NCBI RefSeq assembly: GCF_013215705.1
Contig: NZ_JABSQR010000043.1
Location: forward strand, 1-36,402
DNA length: 36,402 bases
Source: Moritella sp.
GTDB taxonomy: Bacteria > Pseudomonadota > Gammaproteobacteria > Enterobacterales > Moritellaceae
Direction: 5' to 3'
The position numbers were made by a program, and so were the translations under genes. How positions within the stretch are numbered: position 1 is the first letter of the stretch; each line of letters starts with the position of its first letter. This document shows positions 25,901-34,599 of the stretch, in pieces. The notes below the pieces were generated by a model. That model did not search any database, was not told the DNA's origin, and saw nothing but the letters and a program-made list of their open reading frames with translations.

Positions 25901-26652
25901 GAAATAAACTTCTAGGGCTATGTTTTGTCATGATTACGTATGTCGCCTTTCTTATCGGCACACTACCAGCTACATTAGTATTATCATATGTTCCATTACC
26001 CGCTAACTTAACGATTAGCCAAGTCGAAGGTACAGTATGGCAAGGCGAAGCTAAGCGGATATCGTTCAATAATATTGACGTTGAAGATGTACGTTGGGAT
26101 ACATCTGTGCTCGCGTTGTTGACAGGGTCGGCGCAAGTCTATGTGGAATTCGGTCGTGGCAAAAATAGTTTACGTGGGCGCGGTGAATTAGGTTATTCAA
26201 GCGCTGGCGTTTATGTTCAAGATTTCACGGCTACAGCAAGCTCAGAATGGCTTATCAGCGCCAGTAATGCGCCATTACCGGTGACGACGAAAGGGAACGT
26301 TAAGTTAACTATTGCAGCGATGCAGCAAGGGCAGCCTTGGTGTGAGCAACTTGATGGTCAGTTAAGTTGGTCTAATGCGGCTATTGAGTCATTATTGGGT
26401 AACGTGGAAATTGATACTGCCGTCGCTAACTTAACCTGCGATAATGGTGCCATTGTTGCTAATATCAAACAGAGTTCTAATCAGCTTAAAATATCCGGTA
26501 TCGCTAAGTTAGAAAATAAAGGCAAATATACCCTATCTGCAGTATTGGTACCAAGTAATGACTTACCGGAATCAATACGCCGCAATCTACGCTATATTGG
26601 CAAGGAAAATGCCAAGGGCGAGTATAAGATCCATTACGCTGGGCGAATATAA
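25897..26652 (+). CDS. gspN: Type II secretion protein GspN
   Basis: Accessory inner-membrane protein, 251 residues, with a single N-terminal hydrophobic segment (about 5-31) and a periplasmic beta-rich region. Family features include the VEGTVWQGEA segment near 43-52 and an internal pair of Cys (about 149 and 176). GspN is present in only some T2SS operons, and its role is not well defined. It closes the gsp series. Confidence 0.92.
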   Translation: MRNKLLGLCFVMITYVAFLIGTLPATLVLSYVPLPANLTISQVEGTVWQGEAKRISFNNIDVEDVRWDTSVLALLTGSAQVYVEFGRGKNSLRGRGELGYSSAGVYVQDFTATASSEWLISASNAPLPVTTKGNVKLTIAAMQQGQPWCEQLDGQLSWSNAAIESLLGNVEIDTAVANLTCDNGAIVANIKQSSNQLKISGIAKLENKGKYTLSAVLVPSNDLPESIRRNLRYIGKENAKGEYKIHYAGRI

Positions 26653-26698
26653 TATTGCTATATAACGTATAAGCGTTATGACAAGGATGCAAAATAAA

Positions 26699-27244
26699 AT
26701 GACACATCAAAAACCTGAAATATTACGCACTAGTATTGTCGCTGAAAGTCGATTATTTAAAGTCGAGTCTGTCGCATTGCGTTTTTCGAATGGCGTTGAG
26801 CGTACCTACGAAAGAATGAAAGGTGGTGGTTACGGCGCTGTGATGATGGTACCTATCGATGCTGACGACAATCTTATTTTGATCCGTGAATATGCAGTGG
26901 GCACTGAAAACTATGAACTGGGTTTCCCCAAAGGGGCAATCGATAAAGATGAAACGGCACTGACCGCTGCGAATCGAGAATTGATGGAAGAGGTTGGTGT
27001 TGGTGCCAAAAAATTAACCTTACTGAAAGAAGTTAATTTGGCTCCGAGCTATTTTTCTGCGCGGATGCAGATTTATCTCGCACAAGATCTGTATCCTGAA
27101 TCATGTGAAGGTGACGAGCCTGAGCCGCTCGAAATTATAAAGTGGCCACTAGCGAGGGCAAATGAACTTCTTGATAATGATGAGATCACAGAATCTCGTG
27201 CTATTTGTGCATTATTACTTGCCCTTAAACAATTAGATAAGTAA
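26699..27244 (+). CDS. nudE: ADP compounds hydrolase NudE
   Basis: Nudix hydrolase, 181 residues, acting on ADP-ribose, Ap3A and NADH-type ADP compounds. The Nudix box runs from Gly79 to Val101, with Glu85, REL at 93-95 and EE at 97-98. LIREYAVGTENYELGFPKG just before it and DLYPESCEGDEPEPL after it are typical of NudE. In-frame ATGs at 26678 and 26687 exist; 26699 fits the family start (QKPEIL), with AAGGA upstream. It lies 46 bases after gspN and before cysQ. Confidence 0.93.
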   Translation: MTHQKPEILRTSIVAESRLFKVESVALRFSNGVERTYERMKGGGYGAVMMVPIDADDNLILIREYAVGTENYELGFPKGAIDKDETALTAANRELMEEVGVGAKKLTLLKEVNLAPSYFSARMQIYLAQDLYPESCEGDEPEPLEIIKWPLARANELLDNDEITESRAICALLLALKQLDK

Positions 27245-27289
27245 TACTAAATCATTAAACAATGGCGAGAATGAAGTAGGAAGTGCGAT

Positions 27290-28096
27290 ATGCAAATAAT
27301 GACCTTAATTCCAGAGTTAAAAAAAATTGCACGCGCCACTGGTGCTGTTATTTATGATATCTATCAGTCGGGCGAGTTTGAGCAAGAAATGAAACTCGAT
27401 CATACGCCTGTCACCAGTGCTGATATCGCCGCTCACAATTATTTATCAACCCAACTTGCGTTACTGACGCCCGACATTCCAATCTTGTCTGAAGAAGATT
27501 GTGATATCGCTATCGCAGAGCGCCAATCGTGGGATACATATTGGTTATTAGATCCGTTAGATGGCACCCAAGAATTTATCTCTCGCAGTGGTGATTTTGC
27601 GACGATCATTGCACTAGTACACAACAACAAACCTATCTTGGGTATGATTTATGGTCCTAAAGATGATGTCCTCTATTGGGCTGTTGATGGTGAAGGCGCA
27701 TATAAAGAAACCCGAGACGGTGAAGAACAGATATTCAGTCATACCTGTCCTCAGCCACTCACCAGTTTAAATGTCGTTGTGAGCCGCGTTCAGAACCCTG
27801 ATAACATTCGTAACCTCGTCGCTAATGATATTGACTTAGAATTACAATCACTGGGTTCTGCTAGTTTAAAAGGCTGCTTAGTGGCAGAAGGTAAAGCGGA
27901 TTGTTATATACGCTTTGGTATTACTGGTGAGTGGGATACTGCTGGTACACAATGTATCGTCGCCGAAGCCGGCGGTGCTATTCTTGATTTGAATTTAAAT
28001 CCTTTATCTTACAATCAGCGTGATACATTAAAAAATCCGGACTTTATTGTACTCGGAGACCGTAATTTGACATGGGCTGAGATCTTAACGGGTTAA
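27290..28096 (+). CDS. cysQ: 3'(2'),5'-bisphosphate nucleotidase CysQ
   Basis: Member of the inositol monophosphatase fold, 268 residues, which removes the 3'-phosphate of PAP made during sulfate assimilation. Metal-site motifs are SEED (67-70), DPLDGT (88-93) and EWDTAG (214-219). AGGAAG lies 8 bases before the ATG at 27290; a second ATG is three codons later. Probably co-transcribed with nudE. Confidence 0.95.
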   Translation: MQIMTLIPELKKIARATGAVIYDIYQSGEFEQEMKLDHTPVTSADIAAHNYLSTQLALLTPDIPILSEEDCDIAIAERQSWDTYWLLDPLDGTQEFISRSGDFATIIALVHNNKPILGMIYGPKDDVLYWAVDGEGAYKETRDGEEQIFSHTCPQPLTSLNVVVSRVQNPDNIRNLVANDIDLELQSLGSASLKGCLVAEGKADCYIRFGITGEWDTAGTQCIVAEAGGAILDLNLNPLSYNQRDTLKNPDFIVLGDRNLTWAEILTG

Positions 28097-28122
28097 ATAA
28101 ATTAGTTTTATAGCAAATATAG

Positions 28123-28150
28123 AAAAGGTCAGCATATTGCTGACCTTTTT
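28123..28150. terminator. Bidirectional terminator cysQ / NSS transporter
   Basis: AAAAGGTCAGCA and TGCTGACCTTTT form a perfect 12-bp stem with a TAT loop. T-runs appear on both strands, suiting the two converging genes. Confidence 0.92.
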
Positions 28151-28175
28151 ATTATTCATCGAACTGTTTGTTAAT

Positions 28176-29549
28176 CTATTGGAATGACGTGAACACCAGA
28201 ATAAGCACTAATACTGGACAAACAAACTTCACGTACACAGGCCAGATCTTCCAGAAGATTGAATGCTCTGTTACCCCTTCTTGCTCTCTGATCTCTGCCA
28301 TTAGGCCTTTACGACTCCAAACCCAACCCGCGAAGATTGCCACACCTAAACTAATAAGTGGCTGTGCGTATTGTGTTGTTAACGTAATGACAAAACCAAA
28401 TAGTGTTGAGAAGTTAAAGACAATCACTAAGCTTAGGCTTGTGACGATAGTACCAACGATACAGGCTGCTTTCTTGCGCGTCATTGACGTACGCTCTGTA
28501 AGGTAACTTGTTGGTGATTCCATCATGCCAATTGCCGATGTTAATGCCGCCACAAATAATAACGCAAAGAAGAGTACGGATACTGGGTATTGTGCTGCGC
28601 CCATTGTTGCAAATAATGCCGGCAATACCGTAAATACGAGTGTATCTGAACTCAGTAGGCTGCCGTCAGCTGCGAAGATCTCAACGCCATTATGGGCCGC
28701 GACATACATCGCTGGTAGGACCACCATACCTGCAACAAACGCGACAGCGGTATCCATCAAGGTTACTTGTGCGGCTAATTTAGCAATATTTTCTTTTTTG
28801 TTTAAGTAAGAACCGTATACCATCATGCAACCACTACCTAATGATAGTGAGAAAAATGTTTGACCGAGTGCCGCAATCAGTACATCACGATCCATAATGC
28901 GGCTAAAGTCTGGGATAAGTAATGCCCGTAGTCCTAATTCTGCGCCAGGTTGAGTGACAATATACAGCATTGCGGCAATCAGCATTAAAAACAGCAGTGG
29001 CATTAAACGTTTCGACCATTTTTCGATACCGTCTTGTACACCTTGTTGGATCACTAAGATCGTGAGTATGGCGAATATCACAGTAAATACTACGTTACGT
29101 GATAGTGACATATCAACTAGCCAGTTAGCTGTTGTTGTCGCCCCCATCATTTCTGCAATCGGTGCCAGCGTGTTACTGATAAACCAGCCCGATAAAATAC
29201 CATAGAAAGAGAAAATAAGTGCGGAGGTAATAATCGCTGCAAGGCCAATTGTAATACCGATTAGTTTCACACTTTTGGTCTTGGCAAGTTTACTTAAGGC
29301 ATTTGCTGGATTGGTTTGTCCGTGACGACCGATCATCAGCTCTGCAATTAGCATTGGATAACCAAGCATAAAGATCAGTACAAGATACACGAGTAAAAAA
29401 GCACCACCACCGTTACTGGCTGCTTGAGTTGGAAATCCCCAAATATTACCAACCCCAACAGCAGACCCTGCGGCTGCCATGATGAAACCAAATTTGGAAC
29501 TAAACTGACCGCGTTTAGCGGTATCTATTGTTGTACTGATGGTCGACAT
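28176..29549 (-). CDS. Sodium-dependent NSS-family transporter
   Basis: Neurotransmitter:sodium symporter (SNF) family, 457 residues, about 11-12 membrane segments. The N-terminal signature is complete: SSKFGFIMAAAGSAVGVGNIWGFP, with the unwound TM1 that binds sodium and substrate, followed by NGGGAFLLVYL. GSGCMMVYGSYL corresponds to the TM6 region. The substrate is probably an amino acid, but which one cannot be read from the sequence. GGAGAG lies before the ATG. It is monocistronic, with a 16-bp dyad in its leader. Confidence 0.93.
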   Translation of the reverse strand: MSTISTTIDTAKRGQFSSKFGFIMAAAGSAVGVGNIWGFPTQAASNGGGAFLLVYLVLIFMLGYPMLIAELMIGRHGQTNPANALSKLAKTKSVKLIGITIGLAAIITSALIFSFYGILSGWFISNTLAPIAEMMGATTTANWLVDMSLSRNVVFTVIFAILTILVIQQGVQDGIEKWSKRLMPLLFLMLIAAMLYIVTQPGAELGLRALLIPDFSRIMDRDVLIAALGQTFFSLSLGSGCMMVYGSYLNKKENIAKLAAQVTLMDTAVAFVAGMVVLPAMYVAAHNGVEIFAADGSLLSSDTLVFTVLPALFATMGAAQYPVSVLFFALLFVAALTSAIGMMESPTSYLTERTSMTRKKAACIVGTIVTSLSLVIVFNFSTLFGFVITLTTQYAQPLISLGVAIFAGWVWSRKGLMAEIREQEGVTEHSIFWKIWPVYVKFVCPVLVLILVFTSFQ

Positions 29550-29559
29550 AACTCTCCGT

Positions 29560-29575
29560 GTAAACTTTGGTTTAC
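29560..29575 (-). promoter_or_regulatory. 16-bp dyad in the NSS transporter leader
   Basis: GTAAAC TTTG GTTTAC is a perfect 6-bp inverted repeat with a 4-base centre, starting 11 bases upstream of the transporter ATG and next to TATAGT on the minus strand. It may be an operator or a small mRNA hairpin close to the Shine-Dalgarno. I do not recognise a regulator for it. Confidence 0.5.
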
Positions 29576-29702
29576 TATAAGTGTAATTTGTAACTAAACA
29601 TTTACGGCTAATATGCTATTTTAACGCGATTAAGTCAAATTATACTGCCTTAAATTTGGTTTTACGTGGGGTTTTACGCTGCGTAGCTAGGGGGGTGCAC
29701 TT

Positions 29703-29777
29703 ATGATGCTTGTTTGGGTGAGTGTAATTATTTATTTACAGGTGTCGTGGTTATACTTAGTTATTGGTTATTTTTGA
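29703..29777 (+). CDS. Possible 24-residue hydrophobic small protein
   Basis: ATG ATG opens a 24-codon frame that is hydrophobic almost throughout (begins MMLVWVSVIIYL, ends YLVIGYF, no charged residue), as a single membrane segment would be. It is preceded by AGGGGGG (29689-29695), an unusually strong Shine-Dalgarno, 7 bases before the first ATG. TATACT at 29641-29646 could be a -10. It stops 99 bases before fabR. AT-rich DNA often gives hydrophobic chance ORFs; the ribosome site is the main argument. Unrecognised, function unknown. Confidence 0.35.
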   Translation: MMLVWVSVIIYLQVSWLYLVIGYF

Positions 29778-29807
29778 TGTGTTAAGTAGGTGAAGTAATA
29801 AGTTAGT

Positions 29808-29837
29808 TACTGATACTGTCGAAAGTAGTATTATAAT
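29808..29837 (+). promoter_or_regulatory. Candidate fabR promoter
   Basis: A perfect TATAAT at 29832-29837, 40 bases before the fabR ATG. The -35 is weak (TACTGA at 18 bp). The rest of the 29576-29876 gap holds the small ORF candidate and a short direct repeat GGTTTTACG / GGTTTTACG near 29658-29678. I could not recognise a FabR operator in it. Confidence 0.45.
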
Positions 29838-29876
29838 GTCAGTGTTAACAACTTCTTAATAAATGACTTTAAAATT

Positions 29877-30497
29877 ATGACCGGAATTAGAGCCCAGCAA
29901 AAAGAAAGAACCCGCCGTTCGCTGATCAATGCGTCATTTCGATTAGTAACTGCGGAACGCAGCTATTCAAATTTGAGCTTACGTGAAGTCGCACGTGAGG
30001 CCGGGATCGCTCCTACGTCTTTTTATCGTCATTTTTGCGATATGGAAGAATTAGGGTTAACCATGGTTGATGAAGGTGGTCTGACATTAAGACAACTGAT
30101 GCGTCAAGCGCGACAACGTATCGAAACCGGTGGCAGCGTGATCAAAACATCGGTAGAAACATTTATGGAGTTTGTTGAACAGAATCCAAATATTTTCCGA
30201 GTATTGTTACGTGAACGTTCTGGCACTTCCGCTGCCTTTCGAGCCGCTGTATCGAGAGAATTGCATCATTTTAGTCACGAACTTACTGATTATGTTGAGC
30301 GCTCAACAAAATTAAGCCGAGATGAAGCGACTATCCAATCTGAGGCAATGGTCACAATTGTTTTTAATGCGGGTGCAGAAGCGCTCGATTTATCGAACGA
30401 AGAACGCCGAGCATTGTCTGATCGTACTATAATGCAGTTGAGAATGATTGCAAAAGGCGCAGCGGTATTAAAAATGACAAGAGGTATTACGCTGTAA
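29877..30497 (+). CDS. fabR: Unsaturated fatty acid synthesis repressor FabR
   Basis: TetR-family regulator, 206 residues, which in E. coli senses acyl thioesters and represses fabA/fabB, so balancing unsaturated membrane lipids. The DNA-binding part (about 10-55) contains [21 protein letters not shown], nearly identical to E. coli FabR. The long stretches [20 protein letters not shown] and [19 protein letters not shown] are also conserved. The ribosome site is weak. Followed after 22 bases by yijD, as in E. coli. Confidence 0.95.
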   Translation: MTGIRAQQKERTRRSLINASFRLVTAERSYSNLSLREVAREAGIAPTSFYRHFCDMEELGLTMVDEGGLTLRQLMRQARQRIETGGSVIKTSVETFMEFVEQNPNIFRVLLRERSGTSAAFRAAVSRELHHFSHELTDYVERSTKLSRDEATIQSEAMVTIVFNAGAEALDLSNEERRALSDRTIMQLRMIAKGAAVLKMTRGITL

Positions 30498-30519
30498 ACT
30501 CTAACATCGAGGTATCTAA

Positions 30520-30882
30520 ATGACGACAAAGAATCAAGCAGGTTATAAACCATTATATTTTTCTTTTTTAGCTGGTTTATGCGGTAACGCAACGTTTGCA
30601 ACGTTGACGACAAGTGAGGTTGCCTTCAGTATTTTTCCTCTTATTGCATTAGTGCTGGTGGCTTATAACTGGTATCAAGTTTACATGACAAGCGCAATTG
30701 AGAGTCATATAAGTAAATCATCGTTAGGTGTATTTGTGATCGGCGTGCTGACATATACCACGTTTGTACGTATGGAATATCCAGAACTGGGCAGTAATTT
30801 TTTACCTTTAATTTTGGTACTTGGTTTGTCTGTTTGGGTTGCCAAGACTGTTGGTGTATTTGCTCGTAAAGCACAAGCGTAA
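30520..30882 (+). CDS. yijD: YijD family (DUF1422) inner-membrane protein
   Basis: A small integral membrane protein, 120 residues, with about four hydrophobic segments (near 12-28, 31-52, 67-82 and 90-112). Function is unknown. Assigned to YijD/DUF1422 by size, composition and its fixed place between fabR and trmA. GAGGT precedes the ATG. Probably co-transcribed with fabR. Confidence 0.88.
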   Translation: MTTKNQAGYKPLYFSFLAGLCGNATFATLTTSEVAFSIFPLIALVLVAYNWYQVYMTSAIESHISKSSLGVFVIGVLTYTTFVRMEYPELGSNFLPLILVLGLSVWVAKTVGVFARKAQA

Positions 30883-30895
30883 TTTTAAATTTATA

Positions 30896-30956
30896 AAAAG
30901 CCCGTTATCAACAATGTTTATTCCTAGATAATACATCGCTGTTAACGGGTTTTTTC
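30896..30956. terminator. Terminator between yijD and trmA
   Basis: CCCGTTA (30901-30907) and TAACGGG (30943-30949), flanked by AAAAAG and TTTTTT, can pair across a 35-nt loop with some internal pairing (ACA/TGT, ATG/CAT). It would serve both converging genes. The large loop lowers certainty. Confidence 0.6.
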
Positions 30957-30999
30957 TATTCGGACTAAATTAATACTTTTAGCTAACGTGCTTAACTAT

Positions 31000-32097
31000 C
31001 TACTTTTTAACTAAGTAAACACCTGATTCAACATGGTGGGTATACGGGAATTGATCAAACAATGCAAAACGTTCAATGTTATGCGTTTGGCTCAATGTCT
31101 CTAGGTTGTCACTTAATGTCTCAGGGCTACAAGAGATGTAAACGATATTATCGTACCCTTGCACCATTTTAACTGTGTCAGCATCCAGACCTGCACGTGG
31201 TGGATCGACAACGATAGTGTTGCAATTGAACGTTGTTAAATCAACGTTTGCAGCTTTAAGACGATTGAATTCACGCTCGCCATTAATTGCGATAGTAAAT
31301 TCTTCAGCTGATAAGCGTAAGATAGTTAAATTATCTAAGCCATTTTCAGCAATATTGTACTGCGCTGATTGTACCGATGATTTAGATATTTCTGTGGCTA
31401 ATACTTTTTCGAAGTTTGGCGCGAGTGCGATTGAGAAGTTACCATTACCACAATAAAGCTCCAGTAAATCGCCGCTACAATTTTTAGTCACGTCTAATGA
31501 CCACTCAAGCATTTTTTGATTCACTATACCATTTGGTTGTGTGAAGCTATTTTCAACTTGTTTGTATTTTAATTTTTTACCTGCCACGTTAAGTTCTTCC
31601 ACCACGAACTCACGATCTAATACGACTTTTTGTTTTCTAGCTCGACCAATAATGTCGATGTTGAAATGTTCACTTAGTTTTTCTTTTAATGCTTTCGCTT
31701 CAGTTATCCATTCATCACTTAATTGACGATGGTAGAGTAAACTGACTAACAGTTCGCCACTTAGCGTTGATAAAAAATCGACTTGGAAAAGTTTAAAGCG
31801 TAATAACTTCGATTTTTTCAGTTCTACGAGCAGTGCTGGCATTATCTCGTTAATCAATTTACTACCAGGCAAGAAATAATCTATTTTAATTTTTTGCTTA
31901 GTTTCTTTATCAAACATAATGTAATAAAGATCGTCGCCATCATGCCAAACACGAAATTCCGCACGTAAACGATAGTTTTCAGCTGGGGAATCAAAAACTT
32001 CTAGTTCTGGTGGTGAGAATTTCTTAAATATTTCACGCTGACGAGCTGCTTTGTCGTCAAGCTGTGATTGATAGTTATCGGGATGCATTTCGATCAT
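31000..32097 (-). CDS. trmA: tRNA (uracil-5-)-methyltransferase TrmA
   Basis: SAM-dependent methyltransferase, 365 residues, which makes m5U54 in the T-loop of tRNAs. SAM-binding [15 protein letters not shown], the [10 protein letters not shown] motif and the catalytic Cys323 in YISCSPETL are present; E. coli has SCNP at this place. The C-terminus [17 protein letters not shown] is typical. The ATG at 32097 is preceded by GGTGAG. Divergent from btuB and convergent with yijD, as in E. coli. Confidence 0.96.
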   Translation of the reverse strand: MIEMHPDNYQSQLDDKAARQREIFKKFSPPELEVFDSPAENYRLRAEFRVWHDGDDLYYIMFDKETKQKIKIDYFLPGSKLINEIMPALLVELKKSKLLRFKLFQVDFLSTLSGELLVSLLYHRQLSDEWITEAKALKEKLSEHFNIDIIGRARKQKVVLDREFVVEELNVAGKKLKYKQVENSFTQPNGIVNQKMLEWSLDVTKNCSGDLLELYCGNGNFSIALAPNFEKVLATEISKSSVQSAQYNIAENGLDNLTILRLSAEEFTIAINGEREFNRLKAANVDLTTFNCNTIVVDPPRAGLDADTVKMVQGYDNIVYISCSPETLSDNLETLSQTHNIERFALFDQFPYTHHVESGVYLVKK

Positions 32098-32137
32098 GTG
32101 GGCTCACCGTAGTTAGATACTAAACAAAAGAGTAGGG

Positions 32138-32165
32138 ATTGTAAGACCCAAATATTGTTTGTCCA
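32138..32165 (-). promoter_or_regulatory. trmA promoter
   Basis: On the minus strand TGGACA (32165-32160), a 16-bp spacer and TACAAT (32143-32138), each one base off consensus. The start would be near 32131, about 34 bases before the trmA ATG. Confidence 0.65.
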
Positions 32166-32266
32166 GTACATTTTACTTACTAATCTGGATAGCCTCCTGT
32201 AGAGCAAGTTGAAAGAAGGAATCTTCGACGTTATGAAACCTTGATTAAGAATAACAGCATTATCAA

Positions 32267-32295
32267 TATACATTTATTTAGCATGACTCTATAAT
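32267..32295 (+). promoter_or_regulatory. btuB promoter
   Basis: TATACA (32267-32272), a 17-bp spacer and a perfect TATAAT (32290-32295), placed about 30 bases before the conserved part of the cobalamin riboswitch. No other feature was recognised in 32166-32266. Confidence 0.65.
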
Positions 32296-32324
32296 TCCGC
32301 TGCTTATCAAGTCTAGAGCTTTAT

Positions 32325-32440
32325 CTCTTCGCTGGTGGCATTATTTATTGGAGGAATTCAGTGAGAATCTGAACCTGTCGCGCAACGGTAATAGTGCTTT
32401 TCACTTAAGGCCGGTCTCCAATATAGAACCTGAGTAATTA
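32325..32440 (+). ncRNA. Cobalamin (B12) riboswitch
   Basis: Recognised from the series GCTGGTGGCA, GAGGAATTCAGTGAGAATCT, the B12-box-like CTGTCGCGCAACGGTAAT (32377-32394) and AAGGCCGGTCTCC (32408-32420). This is the usual order for adenosylcobalamin-sensing leaders of btuB genes. AGTGC TTTT CACT forms the hairpin following the B12 box. Edges are approximate. Confidence 0.88.
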
Positions 32441-32463
32441 ATAAAATAATAAATACTCAATTT

Positions 32464-32487
32464 AGCTGAATGATTCGGCTTATTTTT
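32464..32487 (+). terminator. Riboswitch expression-platform terminator
   Basis: AGCTGAA (32464-32470) and TTCGGCT (32474-32480) form a 7-bp stem (one G-U) with a TGA loop, followed by TATTTTT. An upstream hairpin, TGAGTA (32431-32436) with TACTCA (32454-32459), lies between it and the aptamer. This suggests premature termination when cobalamin is bound. Confidence 0.6.
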
Positions 32488-32513
32488 CTACGCGTAAATA
32501 GGAAAAATTTACA

Positions 32514-34433
32514 ATGTCTAAAAAACTTTTAGCAGCTGCGCTTATACCGTTCGCTGCTCTTGCCCAAGATCCATCTATTATAAATAATGAAGTAACTGTC
32601 GTTATCGGTCGTACTGAAAGTACACCGTTAAATATTGCCGCTAATGTTGATGTTATTGAAAGTAGTGACATTAAAATAAGTGGAGCCAAGAATCTGACTG
32701 ATTTATTACGAGGACGCAGCGGAATACAGATCTCTGATAGTAATTCAGGTGCCGTAATTTCAATGCGTGGTTTTAGTGCATCGCAGGCGTCTAGCAATAC
32801 CTTGATTATGATTGATGGTCGTCGTCTAAATAATATTGATATTTCAGCGCCAAGTATTAGTGCAATACCCCTTAATCAAATCGAACGTATTGAAATATTA
32901 AATGGTAGTGCGGGCGTTCTCTACGGTGACCAAGCTGTTGGTGGGGTTATTAACATTATTACTAAAGCGCCAGACAGTGCAGGCGGAAATGTGCAGCTTT
33001 CAGGTGGTAGCTTTAATACATATGAAGGCCAGGCGAATATCTCTGCTGCGATAAATGATAAGTGGAATGTTTATTTGTCTGGCAGCTATAACGAAGGTGA
33101 TAATTATCGCGAGCATAATGCAAATAAAACCTCTTCGATCTTAGCTCGTCTTCAGTATAAGACAGAGTTGAATAGCTTCTTTATTGAGAGCAGCTACTAT
33201 GATAATTATCGCGAAATGGCTGGTTCTCTTACTAAAGAACAGTTTGAAAATGATCCCAGACAAGCGACTTCGACAACGGATGAGTCACGTGAAATGACCT
33301 CAACAGTTCGTGTTGGCTATCAGCATAAGTTCAATTCAAACTGGATATTTGATGCAAATTTAAACTTTAAAGATACGTTAAATAAAAACATAGCTTGGGG
33401 TTCACCAAGGGAAAAAAATATCTCATTATTAGAGTTTAATTCTAAAGCTATCGGTAATATGACTACAAGTCGTGGCGATTTAAATATAGTTACTGGTATA
33501 GATTTATCTAGAGGTGATGTTGAGTTCGACTCTGGGCGTGAAAATGTTCAGTCCATGGCAAGCATTTTTACACAGGTAACGGCTCCCCTATCTGAACAAT
33601 TAAGTTATATTTTAGGTGGTCGCTACTCGATAGTCCAAGATGATCTGATAGACGGCAGGGTATATCCAAATGGTGTTGAATTAGATGAAGATGCTTATGC
33701 GCTTGAGTTAGGCTTAAATTACCAGCTGACGATCAACCACAGATTATATATGCGTGTGGATGATAACTTCCGTTTTTCTAAGGTTGATGAAGAGGCTTAT
33801 ACATCTCCAAGTGTGATAGGTCTTAAACCTCAAACTGGGCGTTCATATGAAGCTGGCTGGGATTGGAATCCGAAGTCTCACTCTATCAGTTTAAATGTTT
33901 TCCGTTTAGATTTGGAAGACGAAATTGTTTTTGACTCATCGGCACCCAAACCAATAAATGGGCAATTTAATGGTGCAAATGTCAATGCTGAGGCATCAAC
34001 TCGATATGGCTCAAGTATTAATTGGAATTGGCAGGTTAATTCGGATTTGAACACGGGATTAGAATATAGCTATATAGATGCTGAATTTACCGAGGGTGAT
34101 AATAAAGGTAAGTCACTACCGTGGGTAGCAGAACATACTGCGCGTGGTTATGCAGGAATATATTTTGCTGATAATTTCCAATTGTTCGTAGAAGAAATTT
34201 ATGTAGGAGAGCGCTATCTCAATAGCGATAACAGTAATTCTAAAGATCAATTAGATGATTATTTGCTCTCGAATGTTGCACTCAATTATGTACTAAATGA
34301 TTGGTCTGTTAGTTTAAGGGCTGATAATTTGTTCGATACTAAATATGCCAGTTCTGCTATTGCTGGCTGGCAAGACGGTTATTATGTTGGTAATGGTCGG
34401 AGTGTCCGGTTAACAGCGAATTATGACTTTTAA
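32514..34433 (+). CDS. btuB: TonB-dependent vitamin B12 receptor BtuB
   Basis: Outer-membrane receptor, 639 residues. It has a short signal peptide (to about residue 17, ALA-QD), a TonB-box-like NEVTVV at 25-30 and a plug domain (about 37-150, with DLLRGRSGIQI, MIDGRRLN and GDQAVGGVINIIT). A 22-strand-type barrel follows, ending in the aromatic LTANYDF. The B12 substrate is inferred from the riboswitch in front and from the conserved trmA-btuB-murI neighbourhood. Confidence 0.93.
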   Translation: MSKKLLAAALIPFAALAQDPSIINNEVTVVIGRTESTPLNIAANVDVIESSDIKISGAKNLTDLLRGRSGIQISDSNSGAVISMRGFSASQASSNTLIMIDGRRLNNIDISAPSISAIPLNQIERIEILNGSAGVLYGDQAVGGVINIITKAPDSAGGNVQLSGGSFNTYEGQANISAAINDKWNVYLSGSYNEGDNYREHNANKTSSILARLQYKTELNSFFIESSYYDNYREMAGSLTKEQFENDPRQATSTTDESREMTSTVRVGYQHKFNSNWIFDANLNFKDTLNKNIAWGSPREKNISLLEFNSKAIGNMTTSRGDLNIVTGIDLSRGDVEFDSGRENVQSMASIFTQVTAPLSEQLSYILGGRYSIVQDDLIDGRVYPNGVELDEDAYALELGLNYQLTINHRLYMRVDDNFRFSKVDEEAYTSPSVIGLKPQTGRSYEAGWDWNPKSHSISLNVFRLDLEDEIVFDSSAPKPINGQFNGANVNAEASTRYGSSINWNWQVNSDLNTGLEYSYIDAEFTEGDNKGKSLPWVAEHTARGYAGIYFADNFQLFVEEIYVGERYLNSDNSNSKDQLDDYLLSNVALNYVLNDWSVSLRADNLFDTKYASSAIAGWQDGYYVGNGRSVRLTANYDF

Positions 34434-34465
34434 TTGTTAATCTTTTAAGCTAAACATTATGAAAA

Positions 34466-34485
34466 CCAGACGTTATAGGGTCTGG
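34466..34485 (+). terminator. First hairpin after btuB
   Basis: CCAGAC (34466-34471) and GTCTGG (34480-34485) form a perfect 6-bp stem with an 8-nt loop. There is no T-run, so it may serve as 3'-end protection rather than termination. Confidence 0.4.
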
Positions 34486-34502
34486 CCATAAGTATGAGTC
34501 AT

Positions 34503-34530
34503 GAAGCCAGCGATATGCTGGCTTCTTTAT
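34503..34530 (+). terminator. btuB terminator
   Basis: GAAGCCAGC (34503-34511) and GCTGGCTTC (34517-34525) form a perfect 9-bp stem with a 5-nt loop, followed by TTTAT. Together with the hairpin at 34466-34485 it separates btuB from murI. Confidence 0.78.
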
Positions 34531-34599
34531 ATCTATCTATTCCAATTTATCCCACCCTTGACTATCATATGGCATTTATAATGATCCAATGGTTTGTAC

